From contig OY755039.1 of assembly GCA_963576565.1 (NCBI GenBank), positions 71,546,912 through 71,610,911 on the forward strand: a DNA stretch of 64,000 nt, given 5' to 3'. The DNA comes from Aspidapion aeneum. Lineage: Eukaryota; Arthropoda; Insecta; Coleoptera; Brentidae. Both the position numbers and the translations under genes were made by a program. Position 1 is the first letter of the stretch. Each line of letters opens with the position of its first letter. This document shows positions 1 through 10,988 of this stretch, piece by piece. The notes under the pieces were generated by a model. That model saw only the letters and a list, made by a program, of their open reading frames with translations, did no database searches and was not told the origin of the DNA.

Positions 1-230
1 TTCTATTTTTGATTTTCGATATTTAGTTTTTTCGATATTTTGTATTTTCGATAATTTGTGTTTTCGATATTTTGTTTTCGATATTTTGTATTTTTGATAT
101 TTTGTTGTTTCAATATTTTGTATTTTCGATATTTTGTAGTTTCGATATTTTGTGTTTTCGATATTTTGTAGTTTCGATATTATGTATATTTGATATTTTT
201 ATTCGATATTTTTTCGCCCTTCCGTTTTCT
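1..230. repeat. Short tandem array, unit about TTTTCGATATTTTGT
   Basis: A 13-16 bp unit built on TTCGATATTTTGT repeats imperfectly from the window edge to about base 215. It is AT-rich and has no coding potential. The array may extend beyond the window, so its full length is unknown. Confidence 0.85.
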
Positions 231-819
231 TGATCATTAACTTTTTATTTAGAAAAAAGTATAAAAAAATGGGTAATAAAACACAGACATTTAATCATGT
301 TTTCTTTTACCCCAGTTCAGTTTAAAGACTTCGTATGTGTTGAGTTTAGATTTTATTGATTTTTTTATTGATTTTTAACCTGTTGTATTTAATTATAATT
401 AATGTATAACTTTTAATCTTTTTAACTATTGTAATATTTTAAACTTTTGTGAGATGTTGTTAGTTGTACAGTCGGGGACTTTTTAAATTGCCGTTGTATT
501 TTTTTTTCTGTCAAAATTAATCATTTAAAGAAATCAATTTTTTTTTTGAATATGTATGTGTACAGACAGAGGTAAGTTTCAGTACAGATCACACTTGATG
601 ATATTTATATATCAAAACGCGTAGTGTGTTTTAAGAAATAAAAAAATTGTGAAGTATTTCGGACTTTCCCTTCAATCCTTTCATTATGGTATATTATAAT
701 CTATAATCTTTGATTATGGTTCTACTTCTCCTAGAGAAATCTACGATTCTACAAAGTCTTGGTAAACCGAAGAAAATTTGTTGGTTGGTTATTTTCCAGT
801 ATCAATATTTGTTCACAGT
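231..819. other. AT-rich DNA with no feature recognised
   Basis: No open frame, TIR pair or tandem array was recognised here. Poly-T runs and A/T-rich sequence dominate. Confidence 0.5.
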
Positions 820-1190
820 ACACCGGCCTATTTTAATAGGCTGAATTTTCAGAGCGCCTAGGCGCAGACATTATTCGATCGTTGGGTAGACTAAACCAAG
901 CATACTATTTGTAGGACAATGTTTCCCGTTGCTTTGTTTATACAGGCCTATTAAAGCGGTTTTATATAACGACGCGACGGTTTGAAATTGTTGTCATATA
1001 AAGGCTATTAAAATCGTTTTAAGCACTTAAGCCGATTTGTCTTATACACACTATGAGAACCGTTTTAAGTACTAAAACCGATTTAATTTTAAACCGCTTT
1101 TAGGCGCGCATAAACGTAGTAATTGACTTTCAAACACATTTTTTAAACCACAGAAAAAAAATAGCCGGTTACTAATTCTGTTATATTTTT
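820..1190 (+). repeat. Dispersed repeat shared with 36498-36690, interrupted by an insertion
   Basis: The segment from AGTACACCGG through GCCGGTTACTAATTCT matches 36498-36690 in the same orientation. The copy near 36.5 kb runs straight through the point where this copy holds about 180 extra bases (937-1114). That makes the extra block an insertion here. In the other copy the repeat lies immediately upstream of an RTE-like RT fragment. Confidence 0.7.
937..1114. mobile_element. MITE-like insertion with inverted ends
   Basis: The block starts TTTATACAGGCCTATTAAAG and ends with a diverged inverted copy, CTTTTAGGCGCGCATAAA. The interior has motifs of the CGTTTTAAG type in both orientations. The copy of the surrounding repeat at 36.6 kb lacks this block. 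A target-site duplication could not be defined cleanly. Confidence 0.55.
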
Positions 1191-1439
1191 AATCTCACAC
1201 AGCAATTAAAGCATCTAATTTGTAGGATAAACGATTTTTCATGTTGATATCATAAAATCTTTGGATTTAAGCACAAAATTAATGGTTGCCACTTAAATAA
1301 CATTTATTTAACTTTTTACAGCCGCTAATTGTCACGATTTTTCCATACATATTAGATAAGAACAAATCAGTAACCTACCAAGTGTAACTTAAAGTCTGGT
1401 ACATACACTTTATTTTTAATACAACGAAAAGTTATACTT

Positions 1440-1790
1440 TATTTTTAAAGAATGACAAGTGCAGCCAGGGTTAATGGTCAAAAAACACTTTAAAAGTATA
1501 TTTACGCAGTTGCTTTTAAAGCACTTTATTTTAGTACAAAACAATTAAATATTTTACTGTGGAAATAAAATACTCAAAAAAAAAAAACATTTTAATAACA
1601 TTTTGAAGAAGGTACCCTTAAAGTACATTTAATTTATTATTAAAAGTTTTACTGCAAAATTAATATAACAGCGAAAAAACATTTTAAAAGTATTTTTAAA
1701 CAGTTGCTTTTAAAGCACTTTATTTTAGGACAAAAATATTAAATATTTTACTGTGAAAATAAAATATTTACAAAAAAACTGACAAGTTGA
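1440..1790 (+). repeat. Tandem duplication of about 195 bp
   Basis: The stretch containing AGTTGCTTTTAAAGCACTTT followed by AAATATTTTACTGTG occurs near 1508-1562 and again near 1701-1755, with similar flanks. Related AAAGTAC motifs continue to about 2340. Confidence 0.7.
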
Positions 1791-1834
1791 TGTTTGCCGT
1801 CGTTGCCACTAGATGGCAAACACTAGTCAACATT

Positions 1835-1903
1835 TTTAGGGTCACTGCATCCTGGAAGCCTGGCTAAGAAGACACTACGTCTTCGTGATGCAGTGACCCT
1901 AAA
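1835..1903. repeat. Short hairpin element with 17-bp inverted repeats
   Basis: TTTAGGGTCACTGCATC on the left is mirrored by GATGCAGTGACCCTAAA on the right, leaving about 35 bp between. The motif AGGGTCACTGCA recurs near 35956. It may be a very small MITE. Confidence 0.7.
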
Positions 1904-2660
1904 CATTTTACTGGTACATTAAGGAATGTCAAGCTTAAGAATGTGAATGATTTTATTTATTTTGAAATTGATGTGGAATGTTCCATAATCTTTGGAAATA
2001 TTCTCATCTGACCTGAAAAGGAAAATATTAAAGATCCTTATATAATGATTATATAATGATTAATTAATATTTCATTTTTTAAATATAAGACGTGTGTGAC
2101 GTAATGTCCTTACAATATTTACAATAAAAGTAGTTTCTTTGTACTTCTAAAAAAATTAATAAAATACAATGCTTTAAAAGTACAGGTTTTTTTAAAAAGT
2201 GTAAAAAAATCAGTTTTTTTGTATTTACTAAAAATACGAAGAAAATTCATTGCTTGAAAAGTACATGCTTTTGTGTACAAAGAAGTTAAAAAAAAATACT
2301 TTAAAAGTACAGTGTTTTTTGTACTAAAATATATACATGCTGGCCTGATGCAGGCCGTTGTTCCAAATCAATACGAATTAAGTACTTTGCCGTTATGGGC
2401 AGCAGTGAAAGCCAGTACTTGAAAAGTACTTTTTTTGTAATCCATGTTTGCTGGGATGTTTGTGTTCTTATCCCCCCCATCTTCCCTTTGGTGGTATATT
2501 TAAGGAATCATTCTTCTCTTCAAATCTTAAAATATTGGCATTCAATAATTATGTATATAAAAAGTTTATATTATAAGGTTTATAATAAAGTTCTAAAACA
2601 AACCAAAACAATATGCTGAAACAATATTTCTGAACCCAGCTACATAACAAATACAACACA

Positions 2661-2908
2661 AGGGACTTATTGCAATAAGGCCAGGCAATAATAGTGACGG
2701 GCACTATTCTGAGAGTTTTCCACTGAAAACTGACAGATGATCTTTCAAAATTGACATACGAAAGTCCAATTTATAAATCCAGTCGTTTATTTTTCATTAA
2801 TAATTCCGGCTCTTATAATACACAAAGGCCTTATTTTGAAAGAAGGCAGGCAGCTGTTCTTATAATGCGATACTGTCATAATAGTGCCTGGCACTATTGC
2901 AAGTCCCT
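2661..2908. mobile_element. MITE with AGGGACTT termini
   Basis: The left end reads AGGGACTTATTGCAATAAGG and the right end ends CACTATTGCAAGTCCCT, giving imperfect inverted repeats of about 40 bp. The subterminal motif AATAGTGCCAGGCA is shared with the element at 41172-41325, which suggests one family. Confidence 0.65.
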
Positions 2909-3341
2909 AATTAATATGTGTTCTACAAATTCAAATAGTATTAACTTTCACACCACCTTTAGGGACTTTTCCATTTTCCAAAAGATAAAAATTATGTCGA
3001 CTTCAATCTGCAGTTAGCCTACTCTATTGTGCCACTTATTCAATTGACAGTACAGCAGGATTATTCCTTTGGCTTTAAAAGAAGCTGATAAAGTTCTAAA
3101 ACAAATGATAACAATAAGTATAAAAAATTGTCTTTAATACTAAGTAATGTACAGGGTGATTATTAGTATTTTACTTAATACCTATCTTCATGAATATTGA
3201 TTACACATTAAAGTGTAAGGGGCAAAGTTGTAGAACAATTCCTAAATATGTTAATCCCGTGTCAAAACTTTGACATTATTTTTAACATTTTTAGATGCTT
3301 CTTTTCTTTTTGACCATAGAAATATATAACGGTCTAGGACA

Positions 3342-3486
3342 ACTGGGCGCCGCCAACTCGGCGCCGCCATCTGGGCGCCGCCAACTCGGCGCCGCCAACT
3401 GGGCGCCGGGCCAACTGGGCGCCGGACCAACTGGGCGCCGGGCCAACTCTGCGCCGCCAACTGGGCGCCGGCCAACTCGGCGCCGA
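3342..3486 (+). repeat. GC-rich minisatellite, left arm (GGCGCCGCCAACT unit)
   Basis: Units of 13-16 bp alternate GGGCGCCGCCAACT, CGGCGCCGCCAACT and GGGCGCCGGGCCAACT. The array is sharply GC-rich against an AT-rich background and is mirrored at 6415-6533. Confidence 0.9.
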
Positions 3487-3637
3487 ACAAAAAAAATTTT
3501 TTTTGAAAATATGTGTAGATGAAAAATAAAATATATTATTTATATAAAAACATCTTTAAAAAATCCTTTACGCAATTTTTTACAAGCTTTTATTTAGCTT
3601 CAGATGTTCTGTCTAACTAGCAATCAAATCTTGTGAA

Positions 3638-4385
3638 GCGTTTTTGACACACTTCCCATTATCCGATTTGGATGAAATTTGGTACACACGTAGTGGTCCC
3701 ATGACAATACAACATTAAGAAAAAAATATCCTCCCACCCCTACCCCCACCCCTTCTATAGAAAAATGGGTTTTTGACACACTTCCCGTTATCCGATTTGG
3801 ATAAAATTTGGTATACACATAGTGGTCCGATGATAATACAACAATAAGAAAAAAATATCCTCCCACCCCTACACCCACCCCCTTCCATAGAAAAATTTGT
3901 TTTTGACACACATCCCGTTATCCGATTTGGATGAAATTTGGTATACATATAGTGATCCGATGACAATACAATATCAAGAAAAAAATATCATCCCACCTCT
4001 ACCCCCACCCCCTTTCATAGAAAAATGAGTTTTTGACACACTTCCCATTATCCGATTTGGATGAAATTTGGTATTCACATAGTGGTCCGATGACAATACA
4101 ACATTAAAAAAATATATGCTCCCACCCCTACCCCCACCCCCTTCCATAGAAAAATTTGTTTTTGACACACATCCCGTTATCCGATTTGGATGAAATTTGG
4201 TATACATATAGTGATCCGATGACAATACAATTTGACACACTTCCCATTATCCGATTTGGATGAAATTTGGTATTCACATAGTAGTCCGATGACAATACAA
4301 CATTTAAAAAAAGTAAATCCTCCCACCCCTACCCCCACCCCCTTCCATAGAAAATGCGTTTTGGACACCCTTCCCATTATTCGAT
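3638..4385 (-). repeat. 130-bp satellite, left arm, about six copies
   Basis: The phrase TTTTTGACACACTTCCC recurs at about 3640, 3771, 3901, 4030 and 4160, with a truncated unit near 4228 and a last one near 4357. Each unit carries CCGATTTGGATGAAATTTGG and a C-rich CCCACCCCTACCCCCACCC block. It is the inverted counterpart of 5390-6270. Confidence 0.9.
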
Positions 4386-4389
4386 TTGG

Positions 4390-5010
4390 ATTTTTGTAAT
4401 TTTTAAGTTTGAGTAAAAAATTTTGTTAAATGACCTCAAGCAACGTAATATTTCAAGTTTGAGACAAATCGGTTGGTAAATAATAAAATCCGCCATTTTA
4501 GATCCGCCATTTTGATTTTTTTAAGTTTGAGTAAAAAATTTTGTTTAATGACCTCAAACAATATAATATTTCAAATTTGAGACAAATCGGTTAGTAAATC
4601 AGAAAATGCGCCATTTTGGATCCACCATTTTGATTTTTTTAAGTTTGAGTAAAAAATTTTCGTAAATGACCTCAAGTAATGTAATATTTCAAGTTTGAGA
4701 CAAATCGGTTGGTAAATAAGAAAATCCGCCATTTTGGATCCGCCATTTTGATTTTTTTAAGTTTGAGTAAAAAATTTTGTTTAATGACCTCAAGCAATGT
4801 AATATTTCAAATTTGAGACAAATCGGTTAGTAAATAAGAAAATCCGCCATTTTGGATCCGCCATTTTGATTTTTTTAAGTTTGAGTAAAAAATTTTCGTA
4901 AATGACCTCAGATAATGTAATATTTCAAGTTTGAGACAAATCGGTTAGTAATTAAGAAAATCCGCCATTTTGTATCCGCTATTTTGATTTTTGGATCCGC
5001 CATTGTTGTA
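4390..5010 (+). repeat. 118-bp satellite in the foldback centre, five copies
   Basis: TTTTTAAGTTTGAGTAAAAA recurs at about 4400, 4517, 4636, 4755 and 4874. Each unit also contains GAGACAAATCGGTTGGTAAA and CCGCCATTTTGGATCCGCC. Its period and sequence differ from the arm satellite. Confidence 0.9.
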
Positions 5011-5389
5011 ATAAAAAACGTAAATTGTAGTATTACCAGGTTACCAAACACTACAACTACCAAGATTCAAAAGTCGACTTAATGGATTTAACTTTACTTA
5101 ACAAAAACAAATTTCAAATAAATTAGTAAAAAATAGTCACAAGCTTTTATAAAATGCACTAAAAATTAAAAAATAATTTTCTAACATTCTAATATTATCA
5201 TAATAATAAAAGCGATGGCCGACTGATGGAAATTTTGACGATGTTAGCACGATAAGATATCCGTATCAATTAAATATCACTATTTGCAAGAATCAATCTA
5301 GCAGAAAAATGCAGAGGTAAATAAATAAAGAAGAGTTTATTCTAGATTATAATGAAATCGCTGACGTGAGTTGTTTGAAAACTCATTTT

Positions 5390-6270
5390 TCTATTGGGGG
5401 AAGGACAGGGTGGGGGTAGAGGTAGAAATATATTTTTTGTTTGGGCTGTATTGCCTTCGGACCTTTATGCATATACCAAATTTTATAAAAGTCATTTGAA
5501 GTGAAGTGTGTCAAAAACGCATTTTTTATGGAAGGGGGTGGGTGGTAGGGGTGGGAGAACATTTTTTCATTATTGTTGTATTGTTATCGGACCACTATAT
5601 GTATACCAAATTTCATCCAAATCGGATAATGGGAAGTGTGTCAAAAATGCATTTTTCTATAGATGAGGGTGGGGGTAGGAGTGGTAGGATTTTTTTTTCA
5701 ATGTTGTATTGTCATCGGACCACTATATGTATACCAAATTTCATCCAAATCGGATAATGGGAAGGGTGTCAAAAACGCATTTTCTATGGAAGGGGGTGGG
5801 GGTAGGGGTGGGAGGATATTTCTTTTTTAATGTTGTATTGTCATCGGATCACTATGTGAATACCAAATTTTATCCAAATCGGATAATGGGAAATGTGTCA
5901 AAAACTCATTTTTTTATGAAAGGGGGTGGGGGTAGAGGTGGGAGGAAATTTTTTTCTTAATATTGTATTGTCGTCGGATCACTATATGTATACCAAATTT
6001 CATCCAAATCGGATAACGGGATGTGTGTCAAAAACAAATTTTTCTATGGAAGGGGGTGGGGGTAGGGGTGGGAGGATATATTTTTTTTAATGTTGTATTG
6101 TCATCGGACCACTATGTGAATACCAAATTTCATCCAAATCGGATAACGGGAAGTGTGTCAAAAACACATTTTTCTATAGAAGGGGTGGTGGTAGGGGTGG
6201 GAGGATATTTTTTTCTTAATGTTTTACTGTCATGGGACCACTACGTGTGTACCAAATTTCATCCAAATTA
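5390..6270 (+). repeat. 130-bp satellite, right arm
   Basis: GTGTCAAAAAC recurs at about 5509, 5639, 5768, 5897, 6027 and 6156. The units are the inverted equivalents of those at 3638-4385, with CCAAATTTCATCCAAATCGG and GGGGGTGGGGGTAGGGGTGG blocks. Confidence 0.9.
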
Positions 6271-6414
6271 GTTTAGTTAGTTAGTTAGACAGAACATCTG
6301 AAGCTAAATAAAAGCTTGTAAAAAATTGCGCAAAGGATTTTTTAAAGATGTTTTTATATAAATAATATATTTTATTTTTCATCTACACATTTTATTAAAA
6401 AAAAAAAAATTAGT

Positions 6415-6533
6415 CCGGCGCCGAGTTGGCCGGCGCCCAGTTGGCGGTGCCGAGTTGGCCCGGCGCCCCGTTGGCCCGGCGCCCAGTTGGCGGCGCCGAG
6501 TTGGGGGCGCCCATTTGGCGGCGCCCAGTTGTC
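6415..6533 (-). repeat. GC-rich minisatellite, right arm
   Basis: CGGCGCCGAGTTGGC and CGGCGCCCAGTTGGC units mirror the array at 3342-3486. Confidence 0.9.
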
Positions 6534-6549
6534 CCATTCCGATATATAA

Positions 6550-7650
6550 AGTCTACGACATGATAAATATTTTGTAAAATGTATTGTATTTAAATCTTAC
6601 AATGCCTACTTCTTTGGGTTTACCCAAACAGTAATTGAAACAATTATATGGTGTTTCAACGAAAAGGTAACAGAGCTCCCCTTTGAGGGATAAAATTTAC
6701 CCCTATATTTTGGATAGGGAAAGTGGGTTGAGTGATACCTTGTTTTGAAGGTCTCTTCAATGTCTTTGCAACCGTGTATTTTAAAAATCTATTGACTAGT
6801 TTTTGAGACATTTGTCTCCAAAGTTACTATAATGCGATAAAAAAAAATATTTTTATGTACATTTCTGAGATAAAATTAAAAAATTCCGATACACGTCGAC
6901 TTATTTTTTATCGAAGGGATTTCTGATTGTTGTATTTTTCTTTTATTATCGCTCCATCGCACAGTAGGATAAGACGTCTTTATTTTGGCCAATATTAGAA
7001 GAATATGATTTAAGCAAACAAAACCGATTTTTTTGAGTAGCAATATTTTGAAGACCTTTATAGGTAAGAGTTTAAAATCATTTTAGTAAATTATATAAGA
7101 TTTTATTATGTACAGGGTGATCCCCATTGGGCAATTTTGGGGTGTTGAAAATAACTTGCATAGAAGATATAAGACAACCGCATGTGTAGAGCTGTATTTT
7201 AGTCAAATTGAATGTCGATTTTTAAAATTAAACAGATGAAAGTTAAAGTTTACTTTTTTAAAAATATAAAAAGACAACACATAAAAAATCAGACATAAAG
7301 GATTATAGACACTTTTCAAAAAGCAGAATTTTTAGAACGCCCTGTAGCTTGGTAATATGTAGTTTTCACCGCCAAAGTTAACTTCATATTTTATCTTTTT
7401 CCTTTAAATAACCTTAAAATCCCCATCTTACATTCACCCTAATTATCCGGAATTCCTGGATACTTCCACAAATTAAAATGGCTGGATATTGAAGAATTTT
7501 GCAAAAACAGAACAAGTTATATTTACTCAAAAATAGTCTAGATATTACAGATAACTTAACTTTTCTTGAAGTTTTACTTAATCGTTTATTTCTGAATCCA
7601 ACTCTAAGCTATCTAATTCTGAAATGTCAAATAAAAATTCATGATCTGGG
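6550..7650. other. AT-rich non-coding DNA with one TACAGGGTG terminus
   Basis: After the inner TIR arm (to about 7000) the sequence is AT-rich with no supportable gene. TGTACAGGGTGATCCCC at 7109 resembles the ends of other elements in this window (3149, 27539, 34729, 63150), so an element end probably lies here. Confidence 0.4.
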
Positions 7651-8220
7651 TCAACATACTGGTTTGGCTGTTATTTTCAAGTAAATCTGATTTAGATAAA
7701 TATTCATTGGGTGATGTAAAAAATTTCTTACATCTTCAGGTAACACTTTCGATTTCAGTTTGGATTTTCGGTTCGGTTCGGTTCGGTTCATATTGAAAAT
7801 GTCTGTTAAATTATTTATTCCACTACTTTTTCGGGCATGGTATTCCCGATCATGCTTGTAGATCTTGTTTCTCGTTTCTGATGCTTCCTCTCCCAAAAAC
7901 CCAGCTGGTAATAAACAATTCTGCAAAATCTGCTTGCTGTGAATAAGTACCTTGTGTACACTAGCTGGCATAGGAAACCAAGGATAAGTGCTCATGAAAA
8001 TATAAGCAGTTTCAAAGCAGTAGTTCTCAAAGTTTGTCAAATTTAAAGGCAATTGGCAACACAGGGAAACTAATATTACCCAAAAATTATGAATTAAATC
8101 AAAGGAAACTTGTGTTATCTTAGACAACCACACATCAAAAAGGTCTTGATTTTTAATGCAGAGTTCATCTAAAAGTAAAAAAAAACTCCTTTGTCGCAAA
8201 TAGTTGCAAACGGTTTTCAA
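7651..8220 (-). pseudogene. Fragment of an uncharacterised insect repeat-associated protein
   Basis: The open frame is 189 codons. The segment PWFPMPASVHKVLIHSKQI, followed by LPAGFLGEEASETRNK and then HDREYHARK, resembles a protein I remember as recurring in insect genomes. I cannot name a function. A stop lies just upstream of the first ATG. Codons near residue 145 (NRTEPNRK) come from four TTCGG repeats at about 7771-7790, so a microsatellite has grown inside the frame. The frame is probably the C-terminal part of a longer protein encoded by a transposon. It may belong to the element at 3147-12500. Confidence 0.4.
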
Positions 8221-8659
8221 CAGCCTTTTAGCCTAAACTCTAAAGAATATTATTACATATCGGCCTGATCGGATCCTTGCGGATCTCATTTTGTAATTCA
8301 CCCTAACCAAACAATTTTATTTCTTTTGCCAGATTTCTGCTATATATTGATTTAAAACCAGCAAATAAAAAATAGGTAAGCTTCTAAAAAGAGGTATATA
8401 ATTAATCAATCTTACCTTCGTTCTTCATGGGTAATAAAAAAAAATCACTTTTAAATTAATATCTTTGGTACAGCGCCTTTTGAAATATTAGTAAATATTT
8501 AAAGAAAAAACAAAGAATACTTTATTCGACGTATAAGCTGACTTTGCGCTGTCATCAAGCACAGCCTACATAGATTTCAAATGTCATTATTAGAAATATT
8601 GATGACTTGGTCATTTTAAATATTTTTGGTGGTAATTTAATAACTAAAAGGTAAACCTG
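8221..8659. other. AT-rich spacer with no feature recognised
   Basis: No open frame or repeat structure was identified between the 189-codon frame and the poly(T) marking the LINE 3' end. Confidence 0.4.
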
Positions 8660-8704
8660 TTTTTTTTTTTTTTAAGGTTAAGCGCACTCGCAAGGTGGTC
8701 CCTA

Positions 8705-10969
8705 TCACGCTCGAGAAGCGGCCAGTGCGCGGAAATGTTGGTGTGTGTTGGTTTTGAAACGGTTCAGGTTGTAACCTGCAGGGAAAACTGTCGCAGGGAG
8801 TTTATTCCACAGCGATGCTGTTCTCCAGAGATATGAATTCTGATATAATGAGGTTCTTGGTGCCTCTATTTTGACAGTAAATTGATGGTTACCGTCTGTT
8901 TGACGTGTTCGCCTAGTAGGTGCTACTCCCGGGGGGATCATACGTGCCAACTCTTCAGAGCATTTTCCGTGATAATACCTGTAGAAGAGAGATAGATCGC
9001 CCACAGTTCTTCGATGTTCGAGACTATCCAAACTACGGGTAAGTGCGGGGTCATTGATCAGCTTGATAGCTCGTTTTTGCACGGTGTTCAAAAGCATTAA
9101 GGTATGTTTGGGTGCCGCACTCCATATATGTGAGCAGTACTCCATAGTTGGTCGAATCTGGGCTTTGTAGAGTGTCAGCAGTTGGCTTGGTGTATACAGA
9201 TGTCTTGTACGAAATAGCACCCCAAGCTTTTGGGACGCCCTTTTAGCTATATCTGCCACGTGACTGTGCCAAGACATGTTGGTCTCTGCAGTGACTCCTA
9301 AGATGTTCAACTGGCTCTGCAATGTGACAGCACTTCCAGATAGCATGATGTTTGGCTCACCGGTGCTGGTCTTTTTTGAAAACAGGGCTGCTTGGGTTTT
9401 CTGCGCGTTGAACTGTACAAGGTTTTTGTTGCCCCAGTCCTCTATTATCTCCAGGTCGTTATTTATCTGCGATATTTGAGTTTGTCTAAGATGATGGAAT
9501 TCACGTGCGGATATACACTGAGTGGGTGGTATGACTGAGGAGACTACATTGCCATCATCTGCAAAGCAATAAAGTGGATTTACTGTTTTATCTATGAGGT
9601 CATTTATGTAAATCAGAAAAAGTGTTGGCGAAAGGATTGCTCCCTGTGGCACACCAGCATTTATTTGGTAAGAGTTGGAGTTCCGGCCATCCAGTGCAAC
9701 ATATATGGATCTATCCTTAAGGTAACTTTCAAACCAAGTGCAAAGTTTCGGCGACAATCCCATTGCTTTAAGCTTGTTGAGCAGATTTTCATGCCAGACT
9801 TTATCGAATGCTTTTGATATATCTAAGGCAATTGTTCTTGTTTCGCCCCGTAACTCAATCGCTTTTTGCCATAAATGAGTGACGTATGTAAGTAAATCGC
9901 CAGTTGACCTATATTTTCGAAATCCGTATTGCTTGTCGTTGATAAGTTTGTACTTTTCCAAGTACTTAGTTAGGTGATTGTTCACAACTCTTTCCATTAC
10001 TTTTGATATCACCGGAAGTAGAGCAATTGGTCTATAGTTTAACGGATCTGTCTTTTTTCCTTTCTTTGGAATAGGTTGTACTGCGGCAGACTTCCATGAT
10101 GATGGATATACTCCTTGCCTGTAAGATAAATTGAATAATTTAGCGAAAGTTGGGGTGAGTTCGTTAGCACAATTTTTGAGTACTATCGCGGGAATGCCAT
10201 CTGGACCCATTGCTTTGTTTGTATCCAACTTTTTAAGGGATTTTCGTATTTCTCTGTGACAAAAGGGTACCTCTGGCATACTGTGGGAAACCCTTTCAAT
10301 GAACGGTGGAGTTTTTCCATTTGGCACTGTTAGGTTTGAGTTGGAGGAAAAGATTTTGGCCAGCATATTGGCTTTTTCCTCTGATGTTGTGGCTGAGTGA
10401 GTATTTTTATCTGTAAGTGGTGGTATGGATGACTTGGTGAAGTTTGATCCAACGGCTTTTGCAAGAGACCAAAAGGACCTAGAACTACTTGGACAATTCA
10501 GCAACCTGTTTTTTATTTTTTGATTGTATGTTTCCTTGGCGGCGTCAATAGTAATTTTGCAACTATTTCTGGCTTCTATAAATTCTGTGTGGTTTTGAGC
10601 GGTTTGTTGTCGTTTCCAAAGGTTATATGCTCTGTGTTTTTTCTCTACAGCCGTTTGACACTGGCTGTTGAACCAAGGTTTTGCATTAGCTCTGCTTTTT
10701 ATTGTATGTGGGATATATGCATCCATTCCAGATAAGATTACTTTTGTTATTTCATTACAGCAAATAGTGGGATCAGCTGTTTTAAAGCAAGCTTCTTGCC
10801 ATGAAAAATCCAGGTAAAACTGTTTAAGGTCATTCCATTTTGCCGATTTATAGTGCCACATTTTACGAGGAAGTGATTGTTGGCTTGGCGGTATGAACAT
10901 TTCGCACTTTGTTCTTATAAATTTATGATCGGATGAACCAAGTGGGGGATCTACTTGAATTGTGTACAA
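8705..10969 (-). CDS. LINE ORF2: end of endonuclease plus reverse transcriptase
   Basis: This 754-codon frame encodes the RT used for target-primed reverse transcription of LINE RNA. GSSDHKF near residues 12-18 supplies the SDH motif that closes the AP-endonuclease active site, so the frame begins inside the endonuclease domain. RT motifs follow in order: NYRPIALLP (~311), the catalytic LDISKAFDKVW (~383), GVPQGAILSPTLFLIYINDL (~440) and the catalytic FADDG (~469). The C-terminal region (HRRTVGDLSLFYRYYHGKC, then LWNKLPATVFP) is typical of CR1/Jockey-group LINEs in arthropods. The unbroken frame points to recent insertion. The printed start is only the first Met after the frameshift. Confidence 0.9.
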   Translation of the reverse strand: MYTIQVDPPLGSSDHKFIRTKCEMFIPPSQQSLPRKMWHYKSAKWNDLKQFYLDFSWQEACFKTADPTICCNEITKVILSGMDAYIPHTIKSRANAKPWFNSQCQTAVEKKHRAYNLWKRQQTAQNHTEFIEARNSCKITIDAAKETYNQKIKNRLLNCPSSSRSFWSLAKAVGSNFTKSSIPPLTDKNTHSATTSEEKANMLAKIFSSNSNLTVPNGKTPPFIERVSHSMPEVPFCHREIRKSLKKLDTNKAMGPDGIPAIVLKNCANELTPTFAKLFNLSYRQGVYPSSWKSAAVQPIPKKGKKTDPLNYRPIALLPVISKVMERVVNNHLTKYLEKYKLINDKQYGFRKYRSTGDLLTYVTHLWQKAIELRGETRTIALDISKAFDKVWHENLLNKLKAMGLSPKLCTWFESYLKDRSIYVALDGRNSNSYQINAGVPQGAILSPTLFLIYINDLIDKTVNPLYCFADDGNVVSSVIPPTQCISAREFHHLRQTQISQINNDLEIIEDWGNKNLVQFNAQKTQAALFSKKTSTGEPNIMLSGSAVTLQSQLNILGVTAETNMSWHSHVADIAKRASQKLGVLFRTRHLYTPSQLLTLYKAQIRPTMEYCSHIWSAAPKHTLMLLNTVQKRAIKLINDPALTRSLDSLEHRRTVGDLSLFYRYYHGKCSEELARMIPPGVAPTRRTRQTDGNHQFTVKIEAPRTSLYQNSYLWRTASLWNKLPATVFPAGYNLNRFKTNTHQHFRALAASRA

Positions 10970-10988
10970 GTTAGGATTTGTAGTTAGT

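Larger units (their letters stand above)
3330..6541. mobile_element. 3.2-kb foldback element built from minisatellites, 8-bp TSD
   Basis: The element is flanked by exact 8-bp direct repeats ATATATAA (3322-3329 and 6542-6549). Its ends are inverted: left CGGTCTAGGACAACTGGGCG, right the mirror of CGGAATGGGACAACTGGGCG. Each arm contains in order a GC-rich minisatellite, about 100 bp of unique sequence (CATCTTTAAAAAATCC to CAGATGTTCTGTCTAACTAG, mirrored at 6279-6390) and about six copies of a 130-bp satellite. The centre holds five copies of a different 118-bp unit and about 370 bp of AT-rich sequence. Open frames across the arms are translations of the satellite and are not genes. Confidence 0.85.

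Noticed and set aside
3624..6271. Multiple 66-95 codon frames with GVGVGGYFF- and HPNRIMGSVSKTHF-like text
   Set aside because: They are the 130-bp satellite read in different phases, and occur as mirror images in both arms.
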